Shown here: piece by piece, positions 1-10,720 of the stretch
Numbering within the stretch: position 1 is the first letter of the stretch
Layout of the letters: the number at the start of each line of letters is the position of its first letter
NCBI GenBank assembly: GCA_025738555.1
Contig: JAOVFP010000012.1
Coordinates: 4,154,001-4,218,000, forward strand
DNA length: 64,000 nt
Source of the DNA: Cyathus striatus
Taxonomy: Eukaryota > Basidiomycota > Agaricomycetes > Agaricales > Nidulariaceae
Direction: 5' to 3'
Translations under genes and position numbers: made by a program
Notes under the pieces: model-generated
What the model was told of the DNA's origin: nothing
Seen by the model: only the letters and a program-made list of their open reading frames with translations
The model's database searches: none

Positions 1-490
1 GTGAGTGGGAGTGTGCATGTAGTGCAGACCTCCCAATTTGATTTTATTTCTTTAGCTGAGAGACCTGCCAACTGATGTTTCATTGCTGCATCTGGGTCTG
101 AGAGCCCATTTTGTTGTGCCCAGAATACATGTTCCCTATCTGGTGCTACCTTTGTTCTGGGAAACCTTAGGTTGGTGTCACAGCTCCCATTGTGGTCTTG
201 ATTGTGGATTAGATTGCCAGGGGTAATGTATCTGTAGAGATCAAACTTATTCTTTGCTTGCTCCACTGTGAATTCTCCAAGCTGTTGCATAGAAGCATGT
301 TGTCAAACATGCATATATGACTGCATCTTTGGGTACATTCAGGTTCAACCCATTCTCTATCCCCTCTAGTAACTTCCTGAGAACTTGTTATGATTGCTTG
401 TATGGGCCTCCAAGTTACCAGTCTCTCTTTTGCACCACATTGTGGACAAATATTTAAAGGATTCAAGGTGAGCTGTGGTGGATATAACAT
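1..490 (-). pseudogene. Unknown protein fragment, Cys-rich (left-arm copy)
   Basis: Identity unknown. The minus strand reads a piece containing CPQCGAKERLVTWRPIQ (a CxxC pair) that runs to about 209. A second piece in another frame, running off the window edge, contains NKFDLYRYITPGNL and DREHVFWAQQNGLSDPD. The frame change near 280-300 suggests a frameshift or an unrecognised intron. The composition is protein-like rather than repeat-like. The mirrored copy at 52618-53129 is complete to a stop. Confidence 0.35.
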
Positions 491-744
491 TACTCATTCT
501 CTGTTCAATATTCAAGATTGTCTAACTGTAAGCTGTCTTGTTTGTACTGGTCTCTGTCCAACTTTTCCAAAATGTAAAATACCTGTACCCTTGAAGAGGT
601 TCAATGTTCTGCATTGTGAAAAGCAATGAGATTTGTATTGCTATACTTGCAGAGTACTTTTATATTCTTTTATTTCATACTAACAATGTGAAGAACATTA
701 CTGAGTATGACCTTACCTCAGATGACATTCTGCATTAACATATG

Positions 745-1030
745 CATGAAAAGCTATTTTGAATGTGGAGTCACAGCTGAAAGAGATATTGTAGTAGCTT
801 CTGAATGCAGTGAAAAGAATATAGTCATTGTTCAAATTGGCTAGAATAATGAGCAGAGATATTTGCTTCTTCAATTCTGGAGAGTGAGAGATACCTGCAT
901 TTGGACTTCCAAATTTAGGTAGGAATCTGATTACTTAACTTTTGGCTTGCTTAACTTTTGGCAGCAGGTCTTGACATAATTCTAGCTATCTCTCAAGTGA
1001 TCTGTTTTCTACAATGTAAATAGTCAGATT
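745..1030. repeat. Inverted partial copy of 5400-5670
   Basis: The reverse complement matches 5400-5670 with scattered substitutions. It includes the end of the same unknown reading frame (GSPNAGISHSPEL, then NLNNDYILFTAF). This shows that the arm is itself a mosaic of older duplicated pieces. Confidence 0.7.
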
Positions 1031-1160
1031 GAATGGAAATTGAGATCAATAAAGAATAAATCTAATACTGAGCAATAATGCACCTGTCAATGAACTTTCT
1101 CCAGACATCTCTTGCACTGCCAGAGAGGCATGTTGGTTAAATAGCAATATTCACATTTTG

Positions 1161-1438
1161 TGTTAGATATTCTGGGTTGCACAGCTTCTTTGACAGCTGT
1201 CACTTGTCACCTGTTATACTTGACAGTTCTGTGATTGACAGATACTTAATTGACAGATATGTAATTGACAGATTGACAGCTGTCAGTTACCTTAGTTACA
1301 GGACCTTGGTTGAACTTTGGTAGACACACTCAGTATATAAACACTTTGTAACTTTGTAGTTGTTAATAAGTTTCCTCCCTATCTGTGTCTGTGTCTGTGT
1401 TTGTATTTGAGTCCTTGCTCTTTATCATCCTCTTATCT
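1161..1438 (+). mobile_element. Solo LTR, 3' end truncated
   Basis: It starts with TGTTAGATATTCTGGG, followed by CTGTCA/TGACAG repeats, paired ACCTTGGT motifs and a TATA-like AGTATATAAACAC. The usual TTCTGACA end is missing. The copy stops near 1438 where the MITE-like inverted repeat begins. No internal retrotransposon coding sequence adjoins it. The mirrored copy is at 51671-51948. Confidence 0.7.
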
Positions 1439-1439
1439 C

Positions 1440-2355
1440 TGAAAAATAATTGAGTAGCACAGATTCATTATACTTGCATGTAATTGTTCTATCTTTCAAC
1501 TGCATCTTTTATTTTTTTCCTTTTATAATATAGTTCTTTTCAACCTTTCATCTATCATCTCATGATATATATGCCTGTTATCTTTGAATTCAGGGACCAA
1601 ATACTGAAAAAAAAACAAATTTCTATTTATTATTTTAATCTCCCACTAATATCATCTTCTCACCAACTCATATTTTTTTCAAAATCTTATCTTTAGTAAT
1701 TTTATCAACCTCTTTCTTTCTCTCTCACCAATATCATCCTCTCATCAACTCATATTTTTTTGAAATATTATTTCCAAAAAATATCTCAACTTTTTTCTTT
1801 CTCTTCTATCAATATCATCTTCTTACCAACTTAAATTTTTTTAAAATCTTATCCTCAAGAATCTTCTCAATCTCTTTCTTTCTCTCCCACCAATATTATT
1901 CCCTCACAAACTCATATTTTTTTTTGAAATTATATTCTCAAAAATTTTCTCATTTCTTTCTATCTCTTCTAATTGGCAATCTCACAACAACATTGGCAGA
2001 AGTGTATATATACTGAAGTCATCTACCAAAGTTCAACCAAAGTGCAACCAAGGTTACCATGATTCTACCAAGGGTACTCAAGTCTTACTGAGGAAATTAT
2101 TGAAGATAAAATTTTGAAAAAAAATATAAGTTGGTGAGAGGATAATATTGGTAGAAAATTAGAATAATAAACAGGAATTTTTTTTTTTGAGTATCCAGCC
2201 CCTGTATTCAAAGGTAAGAGGCACATATATCATGAGATGGTAGATGAAAGATTGAAAAGAACTATATTATAAAAGGAAAAAAATAAAAGGTGCAGCCAAA
2301 AAATAGAACAATTACATACAATTATAATAAATCTGTGCTACTCAATTATTTTTCA
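1440..2355. mobile_element. MITE-like element with ~190-bp terminal inverted repeats
   Basis: The start GAAAAATAATTGAGTAGCAC and about 190 following bases recur inverted at 2160-2355. Between them lie four to five tandem copies of a ~75-bp unit (1635-1960) and an LTR-like stretch with ACCAAAGTTCAACCAA and TATATATACTG (1975-2110). A second copy of the same inverted repeats at 44013-44915 encloses different contents. No coding capacity is seen, and I could not identify a clean target duplication. Confidence 0.55.
1635..1960. repeat. Tandem repeat, ~75-bp unit
   Basis: Four to five degenerate units, each with CACCAATATCATC, ACCAACTCATATTTTTTT and CTCTTTCTTTCTCTC. It lies inside the MITE-like element. 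The mirrored copy is at 51149-51474. Confidence 0.7.
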
Positions 2356-3130
2356 AACCAGTCTACAGCTAATAGGTAAAATCAAAGCTATGTACTGAAG
2401 GACATACATTGTAAATGAGAATAATCTCAAATCAATAATTAACCCATTCTTAGGTTTCAAGAATCTCTCATCCTGAAATGTTTGTAGAAGTTCACATTTA
2501 TATTCCAGTGCAGTTCTACCTTTCAGAATATCCTTGATTGTGTTAAATTTTGTAGCAATACTTGCAATTGGATTCAATAGAAACTCAGATTAAAGTTGAG
2601 AAATAATATCTTATTCTGTCATGTTCTTTGCTCCAATTATATATAATTCATGGTGAATAAGGTGCTGTATCAGAAGGGCAATGCAGATTTTATTACTTTT
2701 CATTATTGCAGTATAACAAATCTTATTGAAAACCATTTTGAGGTTTCATTATAAATGTAAACAGAGTATCTATTTCCAAATGGTGCAAAAAGGAAATATC
2801 CAATATTCAAATTGACAGAGTCACTAAGAAATGAAATTTGGTGCTTCAGTATGGGAGAGTGAGTTACTACTTTCACAGGTGAGATAGTTGCTCTGGTGTT
2901 ATGGAGTGTGGAGGAGTTAATATATTCTTTGTTGTCTTTGGGATAAGTTTTTTTCCACAAACCGTCTTATAGATTAGCCTATTGTCCTTTTGGCATGTTT
3001 TAAAAATATTATTAAATGGAATTGGTGTAGACAGAAATATGCTAACTATGAGCAATAGTACACTTTCATTGAACTCTTTTATGCACCTCTGGCACTGCAT
3101 GAGAGACACTTCTAAGAATTCAAGTTTAAC
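2353..3130 (-). pseudogene. Unknown repeated coding sequence U1 (left-arm copy, disrupted)
   Basis: Not recognised. The minus strand reads, with interruptions, a segment with MQCQRCIKEFNES (CxxC), then NLNIGYFLFAPFGNRYSVY, then ATKFNTIKDILKGRTALEY and FLKPKNGLI, ending at a stop near 2353. An extra ~150 bp (about 2580-2735) splits KWFSI from ATKFNT. The copy at 44911-45320 lacks that insertion and reads through. Amino-acid similarity among copies persists through many base changes, which suggests a real former gene. The function cannot be inferred. Confidence 0.4.
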
Positions 3131-4464
3131 ACTACAGTTACAGACACTATGTGCTGCTCCAGTAATTTCATCTTTTCACTATTGTATGGATTTATTCTGA
3201 CATAATACTTCAACACCTTGATGAGATTTAATACAATTATAATCATGCCTACTCACAGATACAAATATTCTGCTGCAGTTGTATTATCTCCCACATTACT
3301 GCTTTCATACTTCCACTGTCTTTTTCATGTTCTTTCTTTATCTTATTGACTCACTTTGGTTGTGAATATAACCTTCTCTCTGGTGTCAATTTTGATAAGT
3401 CATTCACCTTATAAAACTTCAGAAGATTAATGCATAATGATTCTTATTTTTTTCCAGGACTTCAATCATTACTTGATTTCTGGAAAGTTGATTAATGACC
3501 TCACTAAACCCTCCAATATATGCTTTCTTCTTTCTGGACTCAAATATAACTTCTAGCTAAGTTCAAATAAGTTTACATTGATATAATTGACAATCTTGCA
3601 TTAAAGACAGAGAACAAACCACAAGTCAGTTCTTAATTCCATGGCTAAAGTCTCCATGTATTTAGTGTCTTGGCCAAGCATATCATTGATAATGTATCTG
3701 TTTAAGACTTCATTATAAGTCTGCCAATAAGAGATCTGTTATAGCTAGAAGCCATTATTGTTGAAGAGAATTTGAAAATGATAAAGATAAGGGAATGAGA
3801 GAGAAGGCTTGTGACCAATATTTGTAATCAGATTCAGTTGTTCATAAAAGTCTATATAAAAAACCAAAACCAAACCACACAATGATTCTTATAACTCTGA
3901 GATTCAAAGGTAAGAGTTATAGGCCCTGATGACCATGAAAATATGAATGTGATATTTGCATTATCATAATTATGTATGATACTGTGACACTATGCAATGG
4001 TAACTGTGACAACTGTGATACTATGTGAAATATAACTGTGGTGACTGCAATACTGTGAGATACATAATATTGTGATACTGTAACACTATGTGACTTTATA
4101 ATAAGGCTCCAACTCTATACTATACTATACTCTATCCATATCTCTATACCTATATTGTATTTTATATAGTATAGAGTGATGTATATAGTTAAGATATAAT
4201 AATGAAACTTGTATATATTGCACTTAATTTTTCTCTTAAGTTATGTCTAAAGTATTACTAACATATGCTTGGATCTAGGGAACTTGTTTTAATTATTATT
4301 TTAATACTAATTACATATAAAAAACTATTGCAAGAGAAGACACTACAATAATAAGAGGTATGTGATAGCTGAACTAGAGTTTAAACCAATCTTGTAACAG
4401 CTGGAACCTGTGGAATTTTATAGTAAAACTGTATTTCAGAAGGGATGACAGAGAAGATAGCTAT

Positions 4465-4650
4465 GTGCCCTCTCAGCAAGAAGTTATCAGAGGTGTCAAC
4501 AGAATAACCAGAAGCCAACTGAATATAATCTGGGACTATGCAACAGTTGCCATGAGTGTTGCACTATGCCATGGACAAGACAAAAAAAAAAAACCTACAA
4601 ATATATATATGCAACATACTTCCACTGTAGAAGGCTCAGAAGTGAGCTAG
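4465..4650 (+). pseudogene. Short open frame of unknown origin
   Basis: A 61-codon frame in an AT-rich repeat background, duplicated in the right arm (48444-48644) with a frame change caused by a homopolymer length difference. That indel makes a conserved function unlikely. The flanking 3900-4300 and 4740-4860 stretches hold TATA-type microsatellite-like palindromes (CTATACTATACTC) and no gene I recognise. Confidence 0.15.
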
Positions 4651-5487
4651 CTGAGGTAACATGCTGAGGTAGCTAGCCAAGAAAAGAGTTATTTTGAGGA
4701 TAGAGACAAAAAGAAGAAGAAAATGTAGCCAGAAGTGTGTGTGACATATTTCATTACTACATATATTTACACTATATCCCTATATAATAATTACACTATT
4801 CCTATAAATACTTGGTGAGGTGTATAGGGATAGTATAGAGTTGGAGCTTTACTCTATGGGAAAAGTTATATTTCATTTCCATTAGTCAGAATATTTCTCA
4901 TTCCACCCAGATTCCATCTGGAAAAGATGTTCTTTAACATGGACTCAATGTGGATTTTGTTCAGAAATTCTTATGCTCACCCAGACTTCATTCAGAAAAT
5001 CTGTGTTCAATGTGGATTCCATCTGAAAAATTCCATTTTTATATAGAGTCCACTTTCAGACATTTTCTTGTCCATTCAGAAATTGAAGGGAGGGTAAAGT
5101 ACTGGAAGAATAGTGTAAGTGATAGGATATGTATTATAATAACATATGTCTGCACCTTTCACTTCACAATAGCTTGTACAAGTTATATACTTTCTGCTAA
5201 TTGAGAAATAGTGTTGAAACTAAAAGTAATAATATTAGTAAGACATCAAAAGAAAAGCTTGCTTAACAGATTCTGGCATTCGAGTCATTTTTATCTTTCA
5301 TTTTTATCTTTAGTGAGTAGTGTTAGCTGCGGTGATCATAAAAATGAAGTGTTTATAATTGCTGAGATTATTTCTAATGATCCCAATTTCCATTCAATCT
5401 GACTGTTTACATTGTAGAAAACAGATCACCTGAGAGATAGCTAGAATTATGTCAAGACCTGCTGCCAAAAGTTAAGCAAGCCAAAAG

Positions 5488-5857
5488 TTAAGTAACCAGA
5501 TTCCTACCAAAATTTGGAAGTCCAGATGCAGGTATCTCTCACTCTCCAGAATTGGAGAAGCAAATATCTTTGCTTATTATTCTAGCCAATTTGAACAATG
5601 ACTACATTCTTTTCACTACATTCAGAAGCTACTACAATATCTCTTTCAGCTGTGACCTCACACTCAAAATAGCTTTTGAAGAGGTTCAATATTCTGCATT
5701 TGTAAAAAGCAATGAGATTTGTATTGCTATGCTTGCACAGCACCTTTATATTCTTTTATTTCATACTAGCAATGTGAAGAGCATTACTGAGTATAACCTT
5801 ACCATTTCTATCATTATATCCATTAGATTTTTTATGAGAATATCAAAAAAATGTTAG
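5488..5857 (+). pseudogene. Unknown repeated coding sequence U2, interrupted by solo LTR
   Basis: Not recognised. An open stretch reads FLPKFGSPDAGISHSPEL, NLNNDYILFTTFRSYYN, then AFVKSNEICIAMLAQHLY and NVKSITEYNLTI, and is cut by the LTR at 5852. A related copy on the minus strand at 43699-43923 is not cut by the LTR and continues past the insertion point into IPRLSINQTCYKHSGWQN. A diverged copy of the SNEIC block also lies near 2600-2700. No domain known to me matches. Confidence 0.35.
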
Positions 5858-6148
5858 ATATTCTGGGTTGCACAGCTTCCTTGACAGCTGTCACTTGTCA
5901 CCTGTCATACTTGATAGTTCTGTGATTAACAGATACTTGATTGACAGATATGTGATTGACAGATTGACAGCTGTCAGTTACCTTAGTTACAGGACTTTGG
6001 TTGGACTTTGGTAAACACACTCAGTATATAAACACTCTGTAACTTGATAGTTGTAAACAAGTTTCCTCCCCATTTTGTGTCTGTGTCTGTGTCTGTGTTT
6101 GAGTTCTTGCCTCTTTATCACTCTCTCTATTCTTTGTTACTTCTGACA
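5852..6148 (+). mobile_element. Solo LTR, complete
   Basis: It runs from TGTTAGATATTCTGGG to TTACTTCTGACA and is flanked by A-rich sequence on both sides (TCAAAAAAA and AAAAAATCCC), compatible with a 5-bp AAAAA target duplication. The related sequence at 43765-43800 has the uninterrupted site. The TATA-like AGTATATAAACACTC lies mid-element. No internal retrotransposon region is adjacent, so this is a recombined solo LTR. Confidence 0.85.
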
Positions 6149-6559
6149 AAAAAATCCCAAGATTCAATATAAAGCAAACCTGTTACAAGCATTCTGGAAG
6201 GCAGAATTTTTGAATCTGTATCTCTTTTTACTCCTCTGCATTTACTAGCACCCTACATGCCTTTAATCATATAACATCCCTGTATAGGTAGGCTTAAGTT
6301 TAATGCTATACTATGGAAGGTTATATACTTAAAATAACTGAAAGTATTATTGCTGATAATTTACATATTTCGAATACACTCAGATGACAGATAATAATTG
6401 ATTCATACAATGTACAATATCACAATTTCCACTGAAACCCCAATGGCTACCTTTGAGAAGATTGAAAGAAGCAAATGAATGGAATAGATGCCTTCAGAGC
6501 ACGTATTGTTCAACTTCATAATTGCAATCTTGTTGTTGACATCTACTAATATTAACCAT

Positions 6560-6740
6560 TTTGATTTCAGGGGCATGCCAGTGCATAGGTGGTTGAGCTC
6601 AATACTGTGAAGTATGTACTCTTTAACTTACACACTTCAGGTTGTATCTGGTTGTAGGTGTATATTACATGGGGTATTGGTAATGTAAAATAAGTTATTT
6701 CTAATGACTATTGTGGAAGGATGTACATAAGAGTGTGCAT
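6560..6740. repeat. Dispersed repeat (~200 bp)
   Basis: The stretch with ACACACTTCAGGTTGTATC and ACATGGGGTATTGGTAATG recurs inverted at 46380-46570 (its arm partner) and again, more diverged, at 53109-53300. A faint third relative lies at 56700-56800. No coding sequence is recognised. Confidence 0.6.
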
Positions 6741-6849
6741 GCAGTGCAGACATTCCACTTTGATTTTATTAGCTAGGAGACCTGGTTTTTGGAGTTTAAA
6801 ACTTATTTGTTATTACTGAAAAAATCACTTAAGTTCACTTAGAAAATTA

Positions 6850-7197
6850 GTGGGTTTTGCCTGTCATGGACTGTATCACATGCCTCTTATTATTGTAGTG
6901 TATTCTTTTACAGTAATTTTTATATATATCATCAGTATTAAAGTAATTACTATTTCAGCTATAAATCTTAGAGTTAGGGTTAGATTACAAATATTGGTCA
7001 CAAGCCTTCTCTCTCATTCCCTTATCTTTACCATTTTCAAAATCTCTTCAACAATAATAGCTTCTAGCCATAACAGATCTCTTATTTTCAATTTTCCAGA
7101 TAAAAACATAGGCCCTGAAGGCTGGAATGTATTTTTAGAAAGGCAAACCTATGATAAAGTTATGAACAGACACATTATCAATGATAGACTTGGCTAA
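6850..7197 (+). pseudogene. Unknown repeated coding sequence U4
   Basis: A 115-codon frame ending FPDKNIGPEGWNVFLERQ, then YDKVMNRHIINDRLG. It is identical in the right arm (45915-46262, minus). The LVTSLLSHSLIF part recurs inverted at about 3780-3850 of the same arm, where stops interrupt it. Unrecognised, and probably a surviving exon-sized piece of a decayed repeat gene. Confidence 0.25.
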
Positions 7198-7574
7198 GAC
7201 ACATTTGTTCTCTGTCTTTAATGCAATTTCCACTGAAACCCCAATGGCTACCTTTGAGAAGATTGAAAGAAGCAAATGAATGGAATAGATTTATTTAAAT
7301 ATCTGTAAAAGCCCAAATCCCATTCCTGCTTGCTGCCATTCAGGTTGCTCAGGTCAGGTTGATATCAAACAATTCTTGGCTCAAGATGCTCAATGAAACC
7401 CAAATCCCTATATAATTCTTTAGCAATAAGTATCTTTAGAAGTTGTTGTGTAGACAAGCTATGGTAAGCAAGGGTAATTTCAATGCTACTCCACTAAAGC
7501 CAGTGATTCTAAATCTCCACTGTAAAAATGAGTGTTATTTTTATAAGGCATATTCAGTGAATGTAATGAAGTGG

Positions 7575-7928
7575 TGATCATTGGCACTTATTTATATATT
7601 TCTATTGACTACAAGAGAATAATATTAGTATAATATAGAGGCACTCAAAATAAATCATTTTAAGAATACTTGTAGATGATCATTAACACTCATTTATATA
7701 TTGTTGTTTACTACTAGTAGATAATATTAGCATAGAATGGGGTCGCTCAAAAGTAATCATTTTAAGAATATTAGGAGGTGATCATTGGTACTTATTTATG
7801 TATTGTTGTTGATTACTAAAGAATAGTATTAGCATAGAATGGGAGCACTCAGAAGTAATCATTTAATGAATATTAGGAGGTGATTATTGGCACTCATTCA
7901 TGTATTCCTATAACTGATTACTAGTGAA
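7575..7928. repeat. Tandem repeat, ~103-bp unit, about 3.5 copies
   Basis: Each unit begins GATCATTGGCACTTATTTAT or a close variant and contains TTAGCATAGAATGGG and AATCATTTTAAGAATATTAG. No counterpart was noticed in the right arm. Confidence 0.8.
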
Positions 7929-9169
7929 TCTGTGCTTCACATGTTTTCCATGCTTCATATATGTCACATACTTCCCATGTGTCATATCTATCACACATAT
8001 TCCTGTGCTTCATGCTTTTTCTGCATGTCATATTAGTCACATATATTCCTATGCATCATATTAATCCAAGCAGTACATCATGTCCCAGCTGTCTTCTATC
8101 TTGGGGTGAAGTTGTAACACACTGCTCTATTTTGACTTCATTCTATGCTGAAGCCAGACCAGACTTTCTAACTGCTAGTTGAAGTGATGATGATGATCTA
8201 ATTGATTGTAAGAGTTGGGTTAAAGTTTACAGTAGCACATAAATTGACTCACTTACATCACCACTCTTTAGTCTTACTTACTGTCATCCCTATACCTGTG
8301 TAGCTTGTTTCTGTCTATAGAACTGGTCTTACACACTTGGGACTGAGGAAGACTCACCCTGTAGAGGACTACACCTCTACATTGATACTGAGCACAGTGG
8401 TAATCAAAAAACATTTGTGAAGATAATAAAGAAATACATACAAAGGATGTGAGATTTTGCAGATGGCTTTGAATATCAGATCCAGTTTAATGATAACAGA
8501 ATGCTCCAGACCTGAGGGCAGAAGAGAGGGCTACAACTGATAGAGGCATGCTTAGGCAAGGAAAAAAGGCTGAGGTCAAGGGAGGGGAATAGTTGTTGAT
8601 GTGGGACAGCTCAATAAGTGCAGCCACATTCTGGCATGCTAGACCAGCATGTTCTGATGAGAACTCTTGAGAAGCACAAACTTTTGATGCATGTTGATAT
8701 TCTGTTGATGTACATTAACATGCAGATGTTATAAAAGTGATTAAAGTTGATGTACATACATACTAGTTGATAGTTAAGTACAAAACATTTCATTAAGTCA
8801 CTGGCCTTATTCACAACCTGAGAAAACTCCTTTTGCTTCTTGGCTTGGAGGGACAGTGTAATGTTGTTAGGGTAAGTTTATTACCACTCATTTTTATCCA
8901 CCAACTCAAATTTATTGACTTTTTCATCCCTGCAGAACATATTTGGTACATTTTATTTCTTTCTTTTACTGATTGATAGACTCTAATATCTCCACTTAGT
9001 TATTGAATGCAAATTTGCAGAGAAGTGCATCTATTCTGAGACCTTCCCTGCAAGTACCCACAAACCACACCACAGTTTGAACAATACTATGCTTTTATGG
9101 GGACATAATGAGGTACATACATACTAGATAATTTTATTTTTCCCCTTTTGATCTTTGTCTCCAATAGTA

Positions 9170-9434
9170 TCTCTACAGCACTGTCAAGAATCAGAGTACT
9201 CTTACTACAGAGGCTCTTGCTATGATCTGCTACCACAGTTTCTACTCCTGGCACAAAGATGGTGCCTATAGCCATCTTTGCAATGAGAAGGACAAGCAGC
9301 TTCTTGTAGCTATTCAAGCATTAAGTTCTTATAACTTGTACAGCAATAGTAATGAACTCTGTAATGCCACAACTCTCTGCTCTTATTATGAATCTCTGAT
9401 TGCCAAGTTCTTTCCACTCATAATTGACTGGTAA
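9170..9434 (+). pseudogene. Exon-like open stretch, unknown protein
   Basis: After a possible 3' splice site (CCAATAG near 9168) the frame reads YSTVKNQSTLTTEALAMIC, FYSWHKDGAYSHLC and KQLLVAIQALSSYNLY, ending at a stop after FFPLIIDW. The composition is protein-like. It lies in the part of the left arm that the right arm lacks. I do not recognise the family, and the antisense frame at 9087-9317 is probably a shadow. Confidence 0.25.
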
Positions 9435-9724
9435 ATATTAATTCTGGTAATTACCTCCAGCTCACCCTGAGCCCCTACTCAATACTGCTACTCTTGTAAA
9501 CAGAAAATCATGTAACTTTCTACTTTGTTTATACTTATTATATCTCAATTGTATCACTTTCATGTTGCAGCTCTACTTCTGATCTGTCCTTCAGTCAGTC
9601 CTTTAGACTGCCTATCCAGGAAAATCATATATTATAATTTCTCTAGTAAATTTGTAATGCATTTATATAACTTTGCTACTCAATAGATATAATATTGTAA
9701 TTTGGTAGGATTTCTTTTTGTGAT

Positions 9725-10065
9725 GCCACAGTTGCTGGCACTTTGACAGTCAAGATTGACACTGTCCCACTTCTCCCACCTCCCATGACATTACTGTTGA
9801 TATGTTTTGCCAAATTGTCACTTATAATGTCAGTCACAAGCACTTATGCCATTATTGGCTCAAATAATGTATCAATTTCAGAAACTCTGGGAGTTGGGCT
9901 GCAATTAAAATAAGACACATATTTTTTATGTGTCCCTGCCATGTGTGAATTGGATGAAGAGGTGAAGAATGTGGGTGTTGTGTTTATGAATGAGATTGGG
10001 CTCAATCCTGGTTTTAGTCATTTGTATACCAAGACTATTGATGAGGTTCATGTGAAGGGGAACAA
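9725..10065 (+). pseudogene. LYS9: Fragment of saccharopine reductase (LYS9-type) gene
   Basis: LYS9 acts late in the alpha-aminoadipate lysine pathway, joining glutamate to aminoadipate semialdehyde to give saccharopine. The frame from about 9946 reads CELDEEVKNVGVVFMNEIGL, then NPGFSHLYTKTIDEVH and VKGNK, closely following the conserved family segment around MNEIGLDPG(I/F)xHLY. It is followed directly by a GT donor-like GTATGC. Upstream, after a frameshift, AAIKIRH fits the preceding AIKTKTH region. Weaker similarity (ATVAGTLT, AKLSLIMSV) reaches back to about 9725. Only a small part of the ~450-residue protein is present. It is either a captured fragment or the remnant of a host gene destroyed here. 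Confidence 0.6.
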
Positions 10066-10430
10066 GGTATGCTGCTTTTTATCTTTTGTGGTATAATACT
10101 GATGTTGGAGTAAATGAAGAAATTCTTATCATACTTCAGTGGTCTTTTCCCCCCAGAATTCATAAAAAATTTATTAGAATATATGTTCTCCTATTTCTCC
10201 AGCAGAGTCTTCCTCACTCTTTTAAACTCCACTACATACCTCTCCAAAGGCAAACAAGCTGTACTTTATCTCTCTCACTTTTGCATTTATTGCATTTTCT
10301 AACTGAAACTCTGTTCTATTCTGTAAGTTTTATAATATTCCAGAGGCAGAGACAGTTGTGTGAGGTATGTTGAGGTATGCTGAGTTCCCTGGGCCCACCC
10401 GGGCACTTGTGAAATTGAGATGGTTATATG

Positions 10431-10715
10431 TATTAGATATTCTGAGTTGCACAGCTTCTTTGACAGCTGTCACTTGTCACCTGTCATATTTGACAGTTCT
10501 GTGAATGACAGATTGACAGCTGTCAGTTACCTTAATTACAGGACCTTGGTTGGACTTTGGTAGACACACTTAGTATATAAATACCTTGTAACTTGGTAGT
10601 TGTTAACAAGTTTCCTCCCCATTTTGTGTCTGTGTCTGTGTTTGTGTCTGAGCTTTATACTCTTATTCTCCTCTTTTCTCTCAACAATCCCTTTCTATTC
10701 TTGTTACTTCTGACA
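10431..10715 (+). mobile_element. Solo LTR with 5-bp duplication ATATG
   Basis: It runs from TATTAGATATTCTGAG (first G changed to A) to TTACTTCTGACA. ATATG lies at 10426-10430 and again at 10716-10720, a clean 5-bp target duplication. It contains the CTGTCA repeats and the TATA-like AGTATATAAATACC. Confidence 0.85.
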
Positions 10716-10720
10716 ATATG

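Larger units (their letters stand above)
1..7222. repeat. Left arm of near-identical long inverted repeat
   Basis: This segment is the reverse complement of 45890-53108. Many landmarks pair at a constant coordinate sum (53108 at the outer end, 53112 at the inner end), so only a few single-base indels separate the arms, such as a homopolymer difference near 4580. The inner breakpoint is sharp: after the shared TCTGTCTTTAAT at 7211-7222 the two sides diverge. The outer end coincides with the window start, so the repeat may continue to the left. The content is decayed unknown coding sequence, solo LTRs, a MITE-like element and tandem repeats. No intact gene is seen. Confidence 0.95.
7223..9670. 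repeat. Older, diverged continuation of the inverted repeat (left side)
   Basis: The sequence matches, in inverted orientation, the right-side pieces 43264-43530, 26881-26990, 19085-20009 and 17820-17968 plus 18547-19082. Differences are visibly more frequent (several per 100 bp) than in 1-7222. The left copy carries the unoccupied CTTATTGC site (near 7422), a single AAGTATGT (7965-7990) and the unoccupied TATGT site (near 8000) that are filled on the right by elements C, A and a solo LTR. The stretch 8780-9400 is absent from the right copy. Confidence 0.8.
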
